From: Oscillospiraceae bacterium
GTDB taxonomy: Bacteria; Bacillota; Clostridia; Oscillospirales; UBA929
Direction of reading: 5' to 3'
Length of the DNA stretch: 6,108 nucleotides
Assembly (NCBI GenBank): GCA_009777685.1
Contig: WRLJ01000110.1
Span: 1 to 6,108, forward strand
A program made the position numbers and the translations under genes. Positions 1 to 6,095 of this stretch are shown in pieces (positions within the stretch are counted from its first letter, which is position 1; each line of letters begins with the position of its first letter). The notes beneath the pieces were generated by a model. That model was not told the origin of the DNA. It was given only the letters and a program-made list of their open reading frames with translations, and made no database searches.

Positions 1-646
1 TCACGGCTTCGTAGGTCTGCTTGCTGACCTCGGGGAGGTTGTCCCAGCCGCCCATGATCTTGGCTACGTCGTCAAACGCCTTTTGGGCCATTTTGCGCAT
101 GTCGTCGATCTTGGACGGGTCGCCGCCGGTGATGGCTTTGGCGAAGTCCAGGATGCGCTGGGAGGTCTGCGCGACGCCGTAATAGCCGTTTTCCCCGATG
201 TCCTCCTGGGCTTTGGCAATCAGCGCGTTCTGCGCCTCGGGAGACAGGTCGGGATGGAAGGAGAACGTGCCGTCCCCGTTATCAATCAGCAAATCCCAAT
301 AGCTGTTGATGTTGGCCGGGTCGATGCCGCCCTGCCAGGAGCCGGCCCCGCCGGCCAGCTGACCTTGGCCGCCCTGGACCAGCAGCTGGTTGACCAGATT
401 GCGCAGATTGGATAAGTACGCGTCGTCCGTCGCCTTCATGCGGGCCAGCGTCACCGTGTCGCGCGAATAGGTCTTCTTGGCGGAATCCTGTTCCCCCGTC
501 TTGGAGACCTCATAGGTATCGCTGTATTTCGCGGCGGTCTGATCGACGGTGTTCTTCGCGGCGGTTGAGGCCGCGGCGGCTTTTTTAGCGGACGCATGTC
601 CCGCCGGAGCCGTATAACCGGTGTTGGTTACTCCATTGACTGCCAT
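1..646 (-). CDS. Unknown protein, Ala/Lys-rich N-terminus, partial (3' end off window)
   Basis: The reading frame opens with ATG at 646 and stays open to the window edge, giving 215 visible residues. GGAGGG at 654-659 sits 7 nt upstream of the start, a strong ribosome binding site. Residues 1-70 are rich in Ala, Lys, Ser and Thr and look disordered. Residues 75-92 form a probable amphipathic helix (LSNLRNLVNQLLVQ), 93-108 are Gly/Gln-rich, and 140-215 look helical, with motifs GYYGVAQTSQRILDFAKA (154-171) and TGGDPSKIDDMRK (173-185). There is no signal peptide or membrane segment. I recall this C-terminal pattern (GYxGVxQTSxRILxFAKAxxGGDPSK) from unnamed proteins of motile Clostridia; that is memory, not a search. 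Function is unknown. The possible sigma-D promoter upstream would place it in a motility or late-flagellar regulon, which is inference. It lies 223 bp after the transporter gene and probably has its own promoter. Confidence 0.85.
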   Translation of the reverse strand, partial: MAVNGVTNTGYTAPAGHASAKKAAAASTAAKNTVDQTAAKYSDTYEVSKTGEQDSAKKTYSRDTVTLARMKATDDAYLSNLRNLVNQLLVQGGQGQLAGGAGSWQGGIDPANINSYWDLLIDNGDGTFSFHPDLSPEAQNALIAKAQEDIGENGYYGVAQTSQRILDFAKAITGGDPSKIDDMRKMAQKAFDDVAKIMGGWDNLPEVSKQTYEAV

Positions 647-675
647 ATCGGTTCCCTCCGTAAAGTGAATTTTAG

Positions 676-696
676 ATCCGCGCGTCCTGCGCGGAT
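676..696 (-). promoter_or_regulatory. Perfect 8-bp hairpin in the leader of the unknown gene
   Basis: ATCCGCGC (676-683) and GCGCGGAT (689-696) are perfect inverted repeats around a 5-base loop. On the minus strand the hairpin lies about 30 nt before the start codon and is not followed by a U-run, so it is a leader stem rather than a terminator for the minus-strand genes. On the plus strand it is followed by TTTT, but no plus-strand gene would use it. A role in mRNA stability or translation control is inference. Confidence 0.5.
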
Positions 697-702
697 TTTC
701 GG

Positions 703-741
703 ATTATAATTCTTATATCGAACCAAACCGGCCCTGACTTA
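703..741 (-). promoter_or_regulatory. Candidate sigma-D (sigma-28) type promoter for the unknown gene
   Basis: Reading the minus strand, TAAG (738-741) is followed after 15 bases by TTCGATAT (715-722). The Firmicutes sigma-D consensus is TAAA-N15-GCCGATAT, so this matches 3 of 4 and 6 of 8 positions with the canonical spacing. A perfect TATAAT (703-708) also lies just downstream, but no good TTGACA box stands 16-18 bases before it. Either element would direct transcription into the gene starting at 646, with a leader of about 50-60 nt that includes the 676-696 hairpin. The chemoreceptor gene nearby makes a motility sigma factor plausible, but this is a sequence match only. Confidence 0.4.
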
Positions 742-800
742 ACTATCTCATCCATATTTTTATTTTCGTTCCTGATTTTGGGATATCAGATTTCGATTCT

Positions 801-865
801 GTAGAGCGCGGCGCCCCCGGCGCGGACGCCCCCGACGCAAGGCGGGCTGCCGCGTTTCCCCGCGG
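801..865. repeat. Degenerate copy of the GTAGGG-type GC palindromic repeat
   Basis: 803-824 matches the repeat core at 5732-5753 in 20 of 22 bases, and 848-864 (TGCCGCGTTTCCCCGCG) matches 5785-5801 in 16 of 17 bases. The same two blocks therefore occur in the same order and orientation in both places, with different sequence between them. The core cgcccccg(g/a)cg is itself doubled (812-822 and 827-837). 850-865 can form the hairpin CCGCG-N6-CGCGG. The repeat starts only a few bases past the stop codon of the MFS transporter. It belongs to the same family as the three units at the other end of the window, which makes it a dispersed intergenic repeat rather than a local duplication. Confidence 0.6.
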
Positions 866-869
866 TGGT

Positions 870-2153
870 TCATGCGTTGGCCGCGGCGGGCGGCGCGTCT
901 TTCTGCGCCAGCAGCTTTCTGTTTGCCGCGATCACGGCGAACGCCAGCGCGAAGATGGCGATATCCAGCAGGAACGGAAGCCGCCTGTCCGTGTCGGAGA
1001 GCCAGCCCGCCAAATACCCGAACGGTATGCCGCCCCCGAGGATCATCACCGTCATGATCCCGTTGATGCGCGCCCGTTCCGCTGGCTCGATCAGCAGGGC
1101 CACCAGAGAATCCCGGCGCGGCATGACAAGGCTGTGGCCGCAGGCCTCCAGAAGGATGTACGCCAGCGGCAGGGCCAGGCTCCCTTTCGGGGCGCAAATC
1201 AGGAGCGCGTGGCTTGCCGCGTAAAACAACAGTCCCGCGAGCATCAGCGCCCTGAACCCGAACCGCGTCAGCGCGGGCTGGAGGACAAAGAGGAAAAAGG
1301 CGATGATCACCGAACGCAGAATCGGGAAGTAGGCCAGATAATGCCGCGGGAGATCCAGATTGCCCGTCGTGTACAGACCGAAGAAGCTTCCCATGATCAT
1401 GGAGGTGATATTGAATATCGAGGCGATGACCAAAGCCAGCCGCATTTCACGCGAGGAAAATATCCGCTTGAATATCTGCCCGTAGCCGGACATAATCTTC
1501 CACAGGGACATGCCCCGCGTTTCCCGCTTCCGGATGGTTCCGGTCGTGGTCTCGCCGCAGAATCGATACAGGATGATGAATTTCGCCGTCATCGACACAA
1601 AGGTAAAAAGATACAAAATCCGCATGGCCGGCACAAGGGTAAGACGGTCGACCAGAAGGGCCGACAAGGGCGCGAAAATCACGGCCAGCTGTCCTGAAAT
1701 ATGGACCAGCGAGTAGATTTTGACCATATTGCTCTTCCCGGCGTCCTCCACCAGCAGACACGTCCAGGAATTGTCCGTGACCTGCATCAGTCCGTTGAAG
1801 GCCGCCGCCGCCATGAACCACCAGAAATTTTGGGAAAACGCCCACAGCAGGCAGGGAACGGACCACGCGAGGAGATCAAAAATAAACGTGGTCATCTTCC
1901 GCCCCAGCTTATCGGTGACCGCGCCGCCCAGCAGGGCGGAAAGAGCGCGGATCAGCATCGTGACGGACGCCACCAGCCCGATTTGCCGGTCGGAGAGCAG
2001 CAGCGCGGCCATATAGACGGTGACAAAGGGCGAGAACAGCGTGTAGGGGATGCTCCACAGAGGCTCCGTATACACGCACGCCCTGGTGTTGCCCCGCAGC
2101 GAGAGCAGGGCGCGGATCAGCGAGTTGTCCCTGACGATGTTCCGGCGCGGCAT
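870..2153 (-). CDS. MFS transporter, uncharacterised clostridial family
   Basis: A 427-residue integral membrane protein of the major facilitator superfamily, with about 12 hydrophobic segments spread over residues 35-410. The signature motif A is complete between helices 2 and 3: GAVTDKLGRK (77-86, with D81, G84, R85, K86). A weaker motif-A echo, GWLSDTDRRLPF (383-394), sits at the equivalent place in the second half. The stretches NTRACVYTEPLWSIPY (22-37) and SWTCLLVEDAGK (129-140) match an uncharacterised MFS family that I recall as common in Clostridia. Substrate and direction of transport cannot be read from the sequence. The start at 2153 lies 7 nt after the stop of the chemoreceptor gene and has only a weak upstream GGGA, so translation is probably coupled to that gene. 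The C-terminal tail (about 411-427) is short and Ala/Pro-rich. No U-tract terminator is visible after the stop. Confidence 0.92.
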   Translation of the reverse strand: MPRRNIVRDNSLIRALLSLRGNTRACVYTEPLWSIPYTLFSPFVTVYMAALLLSDRQIGLVASVTMLIRALSALLGGAVTDKLGRKMTTFIFDLLAWSVPCLLWAFSQNFWWFMAAAAFNGLMQVTDNSWTCLLVEDAGKSNMVKIYSLVHISGQLAVIFAPLSALLVDRLTLVPAMRILYLFTFVSMTAKFIILYRFCGETTTGTIRKRETRGMSLWKIMSGYGQIFKRIFSSREMRLALVIASIFNITSMIMGSFFGLYTTGNLDLPRHYLAYFPILRSVIIAFFLFVLQPALTRFGFRALMLAGLLFYAASHALLICAPKGSLALPLAYILLEACGHSLVMPRRDSLVALLIEPAERARINGIMTVMILGGGIPFGYLAGWLSDTDRRLPFLLDIAIFALAFAVIAANRKLLAQKDAPPAAANA

Positions 2154-2160
2154 AACGGGC

Positions 2161-3945
2161 TTAATATTTCCCGTAATCTCCGTTGCCGTCCGCCGCGGAG
2201 GCCGGCTTGTCCGGCATATTCAGCTGTCTTCTCGGCGCCGCTCTGCCGGACGGCAGACTCCGGTATCCCGCGCGGCTGCCCTTGAGCTTAAACTGCGCGA
2301 TCAGTTCATCCAAAATCTGCGACTGACTGCTCATTTCCTCGCTGGCGGCGGCGCTCTGCTCGGCCGTCGCGCTGTTCTGCTGGACGACCTGGGCCACCTG
2401 GTCGATGCCCGTGTTGATCTGCGCGATGCCCGCGGACTGCTCCTCGGAGGACAGGGCGATCTGCGCTACAATCTGACTGCTCTCGCTGATCCCGGATACG
2501 ATATCCGCAAGGCTGGTCGCGGTCTCGCCCGCAATGCGGGACCCCAGCTCCGCCTTCTCCATCGAGTTGGCAATCAGGCTGCCGGTGTCTTTGGCGGCCT
2601 CCGCGCTCTTGGCGGCCAGACTGCGGACCTCTTCGGCCACGACCGCGAAGCCTTTTCCGTGCTGGCCCGCCCGCGCCGCTTCCACCGCGGCGTTCAGAGC
2701 GAGGATATTGGTCTGGAACGCGATGTTGTCGATGACGCTGATGACCTTGCGGATGGACTGGCTGGCCTCGTTGATCTCCTTGACGGCCTCCACCATTTCG
2801 TCCATCTGGGAGCTGCCCTTTTCCGCGTTCTTCTTGATCGTGCCGGCCAGGCTGGCCGCCTTGCCGGCCATCTCGGCGTTCTCCCGCGTTTTATGCGAGA
2901 TTTCCGAGATCGACGCGGACAGCTGCTCCACCGCCGCCGCCTGCTGCGTGGACCCCTGCGCCAGCGCCTGCGCGCCGTCCGCAATCTGCTTGGAACCGGT
3001 GGAAACCTGCTCGGTGGAGCTGTTGATTTCGCCGAACATATTGTTCAGGTTGGAGATCATCTTTTGCATGGAAAGCCCCAGCGAATCCTTATCCGACAAG
3101 AGGGCAAGATCAGCGGTGAGGTCCCCGTCCGCCACGACCTCCAGCATATTGCCGATATCCGTTATACGCATAACAAAGGCGGCCGCCGCGCTGATGCACT
3201 GACCGATCTCGTCCTTGATCTGCGAGCATTTGCCGATGACGTCGATATCCGCCTGGGTGAGGGAGAGATCGCCCGTCGTCCCGGCTTTTTTCATGAACGC
3301 CGTCAGAAGGACAAGCGGCTTGTTGATCAGGCCGGAGATGTACAGCGTCAGGATGACCGCAATGACCAGGGCAATCACGACAAACGCGACAATCAGCAGG
3401 GTCATAAAGGTTCCCTGTTCGATGATGCCGTCTGTCATCTCCTCCATCAGGGTCGCGTAGCAGCTGTCGATCTGAGTCAAAAGAGAAATGACGTCCTGGG
3501 TCTTCGGAAGGATGTCGGAGGCGAGAAGGTGCTGCGCTTCCTCCGGATTTCCGGCTTGCAGGCTGTCGATGACCCGGGCGGCGTTGGTGTGTATGTAAGC
3601 GTGAGGGTCAAGGACGCTGTTCAGGAGAGAGAGAATCTCCGGGTCCGTGATGCTTTTCGCCTCCGGGCTGTTCAGCCAATTGCCCAAAGCGCAGGTGTTC
3701 GGGTCCAGCGAGCCTTTGAACTCCGCTCCGGTGGCGACCGCTTCCGTGATGCCCTGCCGCCAGATAAAATGCGCTTGCAGCACATTGCCGACCTGGTCGG
3801 AATGATGCTTGGTATCCAGCAAATTCCTGGTTGCGCCGGTAAAGGTGGTGACGCTGAGGATTCCGGTAATGCCGAGAGCGAGCCCGACGGCCGCGATCAG
3901 CATGAATCCGACGGCAATTTTACTGCGGACAGACAGGTTTTTCAT
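2161..3945 (-). CDS. Methyl-accepting chemotaxis protein with extracytoplasmic CZB-like sensor
   Basis: A 594-residue transmembrane chemoreceptor that would control CheA kinase through CheW and so flagellar rotation. TM1 is about residues 9-33 and TM2 about 179-204. The 145-residue outer domain between them holds a CZB zinc-site pattern: H59 (HFIW, 59-62), C85 (CALGNW, 85-90), H115 and H119 (HAYIH, 115-119). A HAMP linker follows (about 205-260), with a second HAMP-like segment at 263-300 (VADGDLTADL). The cytoplasmic coiled-coil signalling domain runs from about 305 to 551; its conserved hairpin tip is near 406-444 (IAFQTNILALNAAVEAARAG, then GFAVVAEEVRSLA). The tail (552-594) is basic and Pro-rich and lacks a terminal xWxxF CheR-docking peptide. 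The ATG at 3945 has GGGAGG 10 nt upstream (3956-3961). The gene has its own promoter and is joined to the MFS gene by a 7-nt gap. The family is certain; a zinc or oxidant ligand is inference. Confidence 0.96.
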   Translation of the reverse strand: MKNLSVRSKIAVGFMLIAAVGLALGITGILSVTTFTGATRNLLDTKHHSDQVGNVLQAHFIWRQGITEAVATGAEFKGSLDPNTCALGNWLNSPEAKSITDPEILSLLNSVLDPHAYIHTNAARVIDSLQAGNPEEAQHLLASDILPKTQDVISLLTQIDSCYATLMEEMTDGIIEQGTFMTLLIVAFVVIALVIAVILTLYISGLINKPLVLLTAFMKKAGTTGDLSLTQADIDVIGKCSQIKDEIGQCISAAAAFVMRITDIGNMLEVVADGDLTADLALLSDKDSLGLSMQKMISNLNNMFGEINSSTEQVSTGSKQIADGAQALAQGSTQQAAAVEQLSASISEISHKTRENAEMAGKAASLAGTIKKNAEKGSSQMDEMVEAVKEINEASQSIRKVISVIDNIAFQTNILALNAAVEAARAGQHGKGFAVVAEEVRSLAAKSAEAAKDTGSLIANSMEKAELGSRIAGETATSLADIVSGISESSQIVAQIALSSEEQSAGIAQINTGIDQVAQVVQQNSATAEQSAAASEEMSSQSQILDELIAQFKLKGSRAGYRSLPSGRAAPRRQLNMPDKPASAADGNGDYGKY

Positions 3946-4028
3946 AGCAATGATACCTCCCGAAATTCAGACAGTTTGGATCAGCGGAAAACACCGCGCG
4001 ATTTTGCGGACATCCTGCTGTGGTCCTT

Positions 4029-4057
4029 ATCTTACCACATCCTGTCTTCCTTTGCAA
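4029..4057 (-). promoter_or_regulatory. Sigma-A-type promoter of the chemoreceptor-MFS operon
   Basis: On the minus strand, TTGCAA (4052-4057, 4 of 6 to the -35 consensus) is followed after exactly 17 bases by TAAGAT (4029-4034, 4 of 6 to the -10), with an extended -10 TGG directly before it. Transcription would start near 4022 and give a leader of about 75 nt. A dyad, TGTGGT (4019-4024) and ACCACA (4034-4039) with 9 bases between, straddles the -10 box and could be an operator. CATCCTG also occurs twice, at 4011-4017 and 4038-4044. Confidence 0.55.
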
Positions 4058-4134
4058 GGCGTGTTTTCGTGACCCGCTCATAACGGGTATTCCGGCTCTC
4101 CTCGCCCGGCAAAACCCGCTCGCCCCCAGAAACC

Positions 4135-4179
4135 GGAGCCGCGCCGGGCAGGACAGATTCTCCCGGATTACGCGGCTCC
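4135..4179 (-). terminator. Terminator-like hairpin after the FAD/Rieske gene
   Basis: Directly after the stop codon, GGAGCCGCG (minus strand, 4171-4179) pairs perfectly with CGCGGCTCC (4135-4143). An inner 5-bp stem, CCGGG/CCCGG (4162-4166 with 4144-4148), stacks on it across a 4-base bulge. The stem is 14 bp in total and very GC-rich. The bases after it read GGTTTCTGGG, so the U-run is weak. It could be an intrinsic terminator of low efficiency or an mRNA 3'-end stabiliser. It sits between the oxidoreductase gene and the promoter of the chemoreceptor operon, where a terminator is expected. Confidence 0.5.
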
Positions 4180-5541
4180 TCACGCCCGCATAACCTCCGC
4201 CCGCTTCAACGGTTTCAGCGCCGGTCCGCACAGCACGCGGCCCTCCGGGTCAAAGCGGGAGCCGTGGCAGGTGCAGTCCCAGGTCTCCTCGTCCGGGTTC
4301 CATTTGACGCCGCAGCCCATGTGGGTGCAGACCGGCTCGACGGCATGGGTCAGACCGGTCAGCAGATTGCCGGCGATATCCGCCGCCTCCCGGCAAAAGC
4401 TCCCGGCCTGCAAGCCGATATCTCTGTTGTTCAGAGAGAAAACCTCGGAAAACTCGCTCCGTCCCTGGGTGATCCAATCGCTGAGGATGTCCGCCGCGGC
4501 CATGCCGGAGGTCATCCCCCACTTGTTAAAGCCGGAGGCGATATAAATCTTGTCTTTCAGCCTTCCGATATACGGAATCCCGTCATGGGTCATGCAATCC
4601 TGCGCCGACCACATAAACGCCGTTTCGGCGGCGGGGTACAGCGTTTGGGCGGCGCGGCGCAGCCCGTCAAAATGCCGGATATCGTCCTCATGGCCCGTTT
4701 TGTGGTCGTATGCGCCGAGCAAAACCAGATCGCCGTACGGACGGAAGGAATACCCGCCGTGCTTACAGTCAAGATAAACGTCTTTCAGCGTTCCGGCATT
4801 CCGGAGAGCCAGCGCATAGGAACGCTCCTGAAAAATCTTGGTAAATAGAAGCGAAAATTTGTCAATAAAGGGGTAATGAGACGCACTGATGATGTGTTTC
4901 GCCCAAATTTTCCCTCCGTCTGTGACCACCGCGCCGTCCTCGATTCCCGTGGCCCGGGTGCGGGTATAGATTTTGCACCCGTCGGCGGCCAGAATTTCAC
5001 AAATACGGCGGGCAAACCGCAAGGGATGAAAATGCGCCTGACCGGGGAATTGTATCGCGCCGGCGGTGGGTATGGGCAACTCCGCCGGGTGCGCGAAAAC
5101 CGCCGCCATTCCCAGCCTTTGGGCGGCGCGAACCTCGTCTTCAATCGCCTGTGTGTGATCCGTTGCGTATATCCACGCATTACAGGGGGTGAAGGCGCAG
5201 TCGATGCCTTCCCGCTCGATAATTTCCTTAAAATTCCGGATAGCGGCTTCATTGGCGCTTAGATATTGCTTTGCGCGTTCCACACCCGCCCCTTTGAGGA
5301 GTTTGGCGTAGATTAGGCCGTGCTGGGATGTGATTTTCGCGGTGGTGCCCGCGGTCACGCCGCCGCCCACCTCGCCCGCGTCCAGGATCACGATATCCCG
5401 CATCCCTTTGCGGCGCAGCAGATACGCGCACAACAGCCCGCAAAGCCCCGCGCCGACAATAACGGCGTCGGTCCGCGCCTCGCCCTGCAAAGAGCGGAAC
5501 GCGGGCATCGTCTCCTGCTGCCATACAGAGGTATGATTCAT
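4180..5541 (-). CDS. FAD-dependent oxidoreductase with C-terminal Rieske [2Fe-2S] motif (YhfW-like)
   Basis: A 453-residue cytoplasmic protein of the DAO/glycine-oxidase-like FAD fold fused to a Rieske cluster motif. The dinucleotide-binding motif VIVGAGLCG is at 27-35, with ILDAGEVGGG (52-61) at the end of the second strand. TAGTTAKITSQHGLIY (63-78) is typical of the YhfW-like group. The C-terminal DAO motif YIASGFNKWGMTSG is at 333-346. The Rieske ligands are C405 and H407 (CTHMGC) and C423 and H426 (CTCHGS); C410 and C425 could form the usual disulfide. G439-P440 fits the proline loop. Its substrate is unknown. I chose the ATG at 5541 because GGGAGG (5550-5555) lies 8 nt upstream and the FAD motif then starts near residue 27. 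An in-frame ATG at 5703 would add 54 residues without family resemblance. At 453 residues it is shorter than B. subtilis YhfW (about 509), with the gap mostly just before the first Rieske motif. Confidence 0.93.
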   Translation of the reverse strand: MNHTSVWQQETMPAFRSLQGEARTDAVIVGAGLCGLLCAYLLRRKGMRDIVILDAGEVGGGVTAGTTAKITSQHGLIYAKLLKGAGVERAKQYLSANEAAIRNFKEIIEREGIDCAFTPCNAWIYATDHTQAIEDEVRAAQRLGMAAVFAHPAELPIPTAGAIQFPGQAHFHPLRFARRICEILAADGCKIYTRTRATGIEDGAVVTDGGKIWAKHIISASHYPFIDKFSLLFTKIFQERSYALALRNAGTLKDVYLDCKHGGYSFRPYGDLVLLGAYDHKTGHEDDIRHFDGLRRAAQTLYPAAETAFMWSAQDCMTHDGIPYIGRLKDKIYIASGFNKWGMTSGMAAADILSDWITQGRSEFSEVFSLNNRDIGLQAGSFCREAADIAGNLLTGLTHAVEPVCTHMGCGVKWNPDEETWDCTCHGSRFDPEGRVLCGPALKPLKRAEVMRA

Positions 5542-5559
5542 CCCTTGATCCTCCCGCGG

Positions 5560-5669
5560 AAAAAGAAAATACGGAAGCCATGACGCCCGGTGCGGCGCCG
5601 AAGCCCGTTTGCCGTCTCTCAGGACGTAGTTTGCCCGGAAACCCTGCCGGCAACACAGGCTTGAGCCGT
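5560..5669 (-). promoter_or_regulatory. Structured 5' leader of the FAD/Rieske gene, candidate riboregulator
   Basis: The minus-strand transcript can form a closing helix: ACGG (5666-5669) with CCGT (5571-5574), and AAGCC (5658-5662) with GGCTT (5575-5579), which is 9 bp with one 3-base bulge. Inside lie three hairpins in a row: TTGCCGG (5647-5653) with CCGG(G)CAA (5631-5638); CGTC (5623-5626) with GACG (5613-5616) around CTGAGA; and CGGGC (5603-5607) with GC(G)CCG (5593-5598) closed by a UUCG tetraloop. The last arm is followed by the U-rich stretch TTTTCTTTTT (5560-5569) and then the ribosome binding site. This looks like a multi-branch RNA with attenuator potential. It does not match any riboswitch class I can recall. 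No strong promoter is visible upstream; 5671-5698 is very A/T-rich. Confidence 0.35.
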
Positions 5670-5729
5670 GAAAAACATCAAAAATAAAAAATAAATAGGG
5701 CAAGAGCGGCGCATGGGCCGCACATCGTT

Positions 5730-5850
5730 GCAGGGCGCGACGCCCCCGGCGCGCCGTTGCCCATTATTCGGCCAATGCGGGATGTGCCGCGTTTCTCCGC
5801 GCGTGTGCGTCGGGGATGTTTTGCGGGACGCGGAGGGCCGCGTCCCCTAC
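5730..5850. repeat. Palindromic repeat unit 1, GCAGGG...CCCTAC ends
   Basis: The left end carries the 25-base core AGGGCGCGACG...GCGCGCCG (5732-5756). The right end is a perfect 9-bp hairpin, GGGACGCGG (5825-5833) and CCGCGTCCC (5838-5846), followed by CTACAGGG. The two ends read GCAGGG and CCCTAC, nearly inverted copies. The middle (5785-5801) holds the TGCCGCGTTTCTCCGCG block shared with the copy at 801-865. No coding signal is seen. Confidence 0.65.
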
Positions 5851-5873
5851 AGGGTTTTGCGCCCCGCCCATTC

Positions 5874-5956
5874 GTAGGGCGCGACGACCTCGGCGCGCCG
5901 TGTTTCCCCATTTTGCGCGCCCGGGGAAACGGCGGACGCACACAGTGCGTCCCTAC
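5874..5956. repeat. Palindromic repeat unit 2, GTAGGG...CCCTAC ends
   Basis: The left core at 5876-5900 matches the core of unit 1 in 23 of 25 bases. The right end is the hairpin GGACGCAC (5934-5941) and GTGCGTCC (5945-5952), then CTACAGGG as in unit 1. Between them GTTTCCCC (5902-5909) and GGGGAAAC (5923-5930) form another perfect 8-bp inverted repeat. The ends GTAGGG and CCCTAC are exact inverted copies. The unit is separated from unit 1 by 23 bp. Confidence 0.65.
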
Positions 5957-5984
5957 AGGGTATGGGGGAAAACCCGCAAACCCC

Positions 5985-6095
5985 GTAGGGGCGGCAATCT
6001 GCCGCCCGTGGTTACCGATGGATGGATGATATGGGTATGGTTGAATATGCGGGCGCACGGAAAACCCCCGGCGCGCCGGGGGCGTCGCGCCCTAC
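5985..6095. repeat. Palindromic repeat unit 3, GTAGGG...CCCTAC ends
   Basis: The left end is GTAGG followed by the hairpin GGGCGGCA (5989-5996) and TGCCGCCC (6000-6007). The right end (6069-6093) is an exact 25-of-25 inverted copy of the unit 1 core at 5732-5756. The inner stretch 6010-6050 is less GC-rich, with a short GATG tandem (6018-6029). The ends are exact inverted copies. It lies 28 bp from unit 2, and that gap includes a second AGGGT motif shared with the unit 1/2 gap. Nothing else is seen from 6096 to the window end. Confidence 0.65.

Noticed and set aside
760..1197. 145-codon minus-strand frame overlapping the end of the MFS gene
   Set aside because: Arg/Gly-rich shadow in another frame of the transporter gene and the repeat beside it; the transporter frame has clear MFS motifs.
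2050..4083. A 677-codon open frame on the plus strand, longer than the chemoreceptor it lies opposite
   Set aside because: It is an antisense shadow of the GC-rich chemoreceptor gene. Its translation is low-complexity, rich in Arg, Asp and Gly, without recognisable domains, and it crosses the intergenic promoter region as well.
5591..5640. GGGCAAAC and CTGAGAG motifs in the oxidoreductase leader, reminiscent of c-di-GMP-I and TPP riboswitches
   Set aside because: The other conserved parts are missing: no GGACGCAAAGCC and tetraloop-receptor arrangement for c-di-GMP-I, no ACCTGAT block for TPP.
5542..5703. Longer N-terminus for the FAD/Rieske protein, starting at the ATG at 5703
   Set aside because: No Shine-Dalgarno sequence there, the 54 extra residues do not look like this family, and a strong GGGAGG precedes the ATG at 5541.
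5706..5721. GCGGC-N6-GCCGC hairpin followed on the minus strand by a T-rich stretch, as a terminator
   Set aside because: The stem is only 5 bp, the T-rich part begins several bases away, and no minus-strand gene is visible upstream inside the window.
5678..6058. 126-codon minus-strand frame and a 90-codon plus-strand frame (5757-6029) in the repeat array
   Set aside because: Both are translated palindromic repeats (Arg/Gly/Pro-rich), lack ribosome binding sites and have no family resemblance.
5730..6095. CRISPR array
   Set aside because: The repeats alternate in orientation, vary in sequence and spacing, and are internally palindromic; there are no cas genes or regular spacers.
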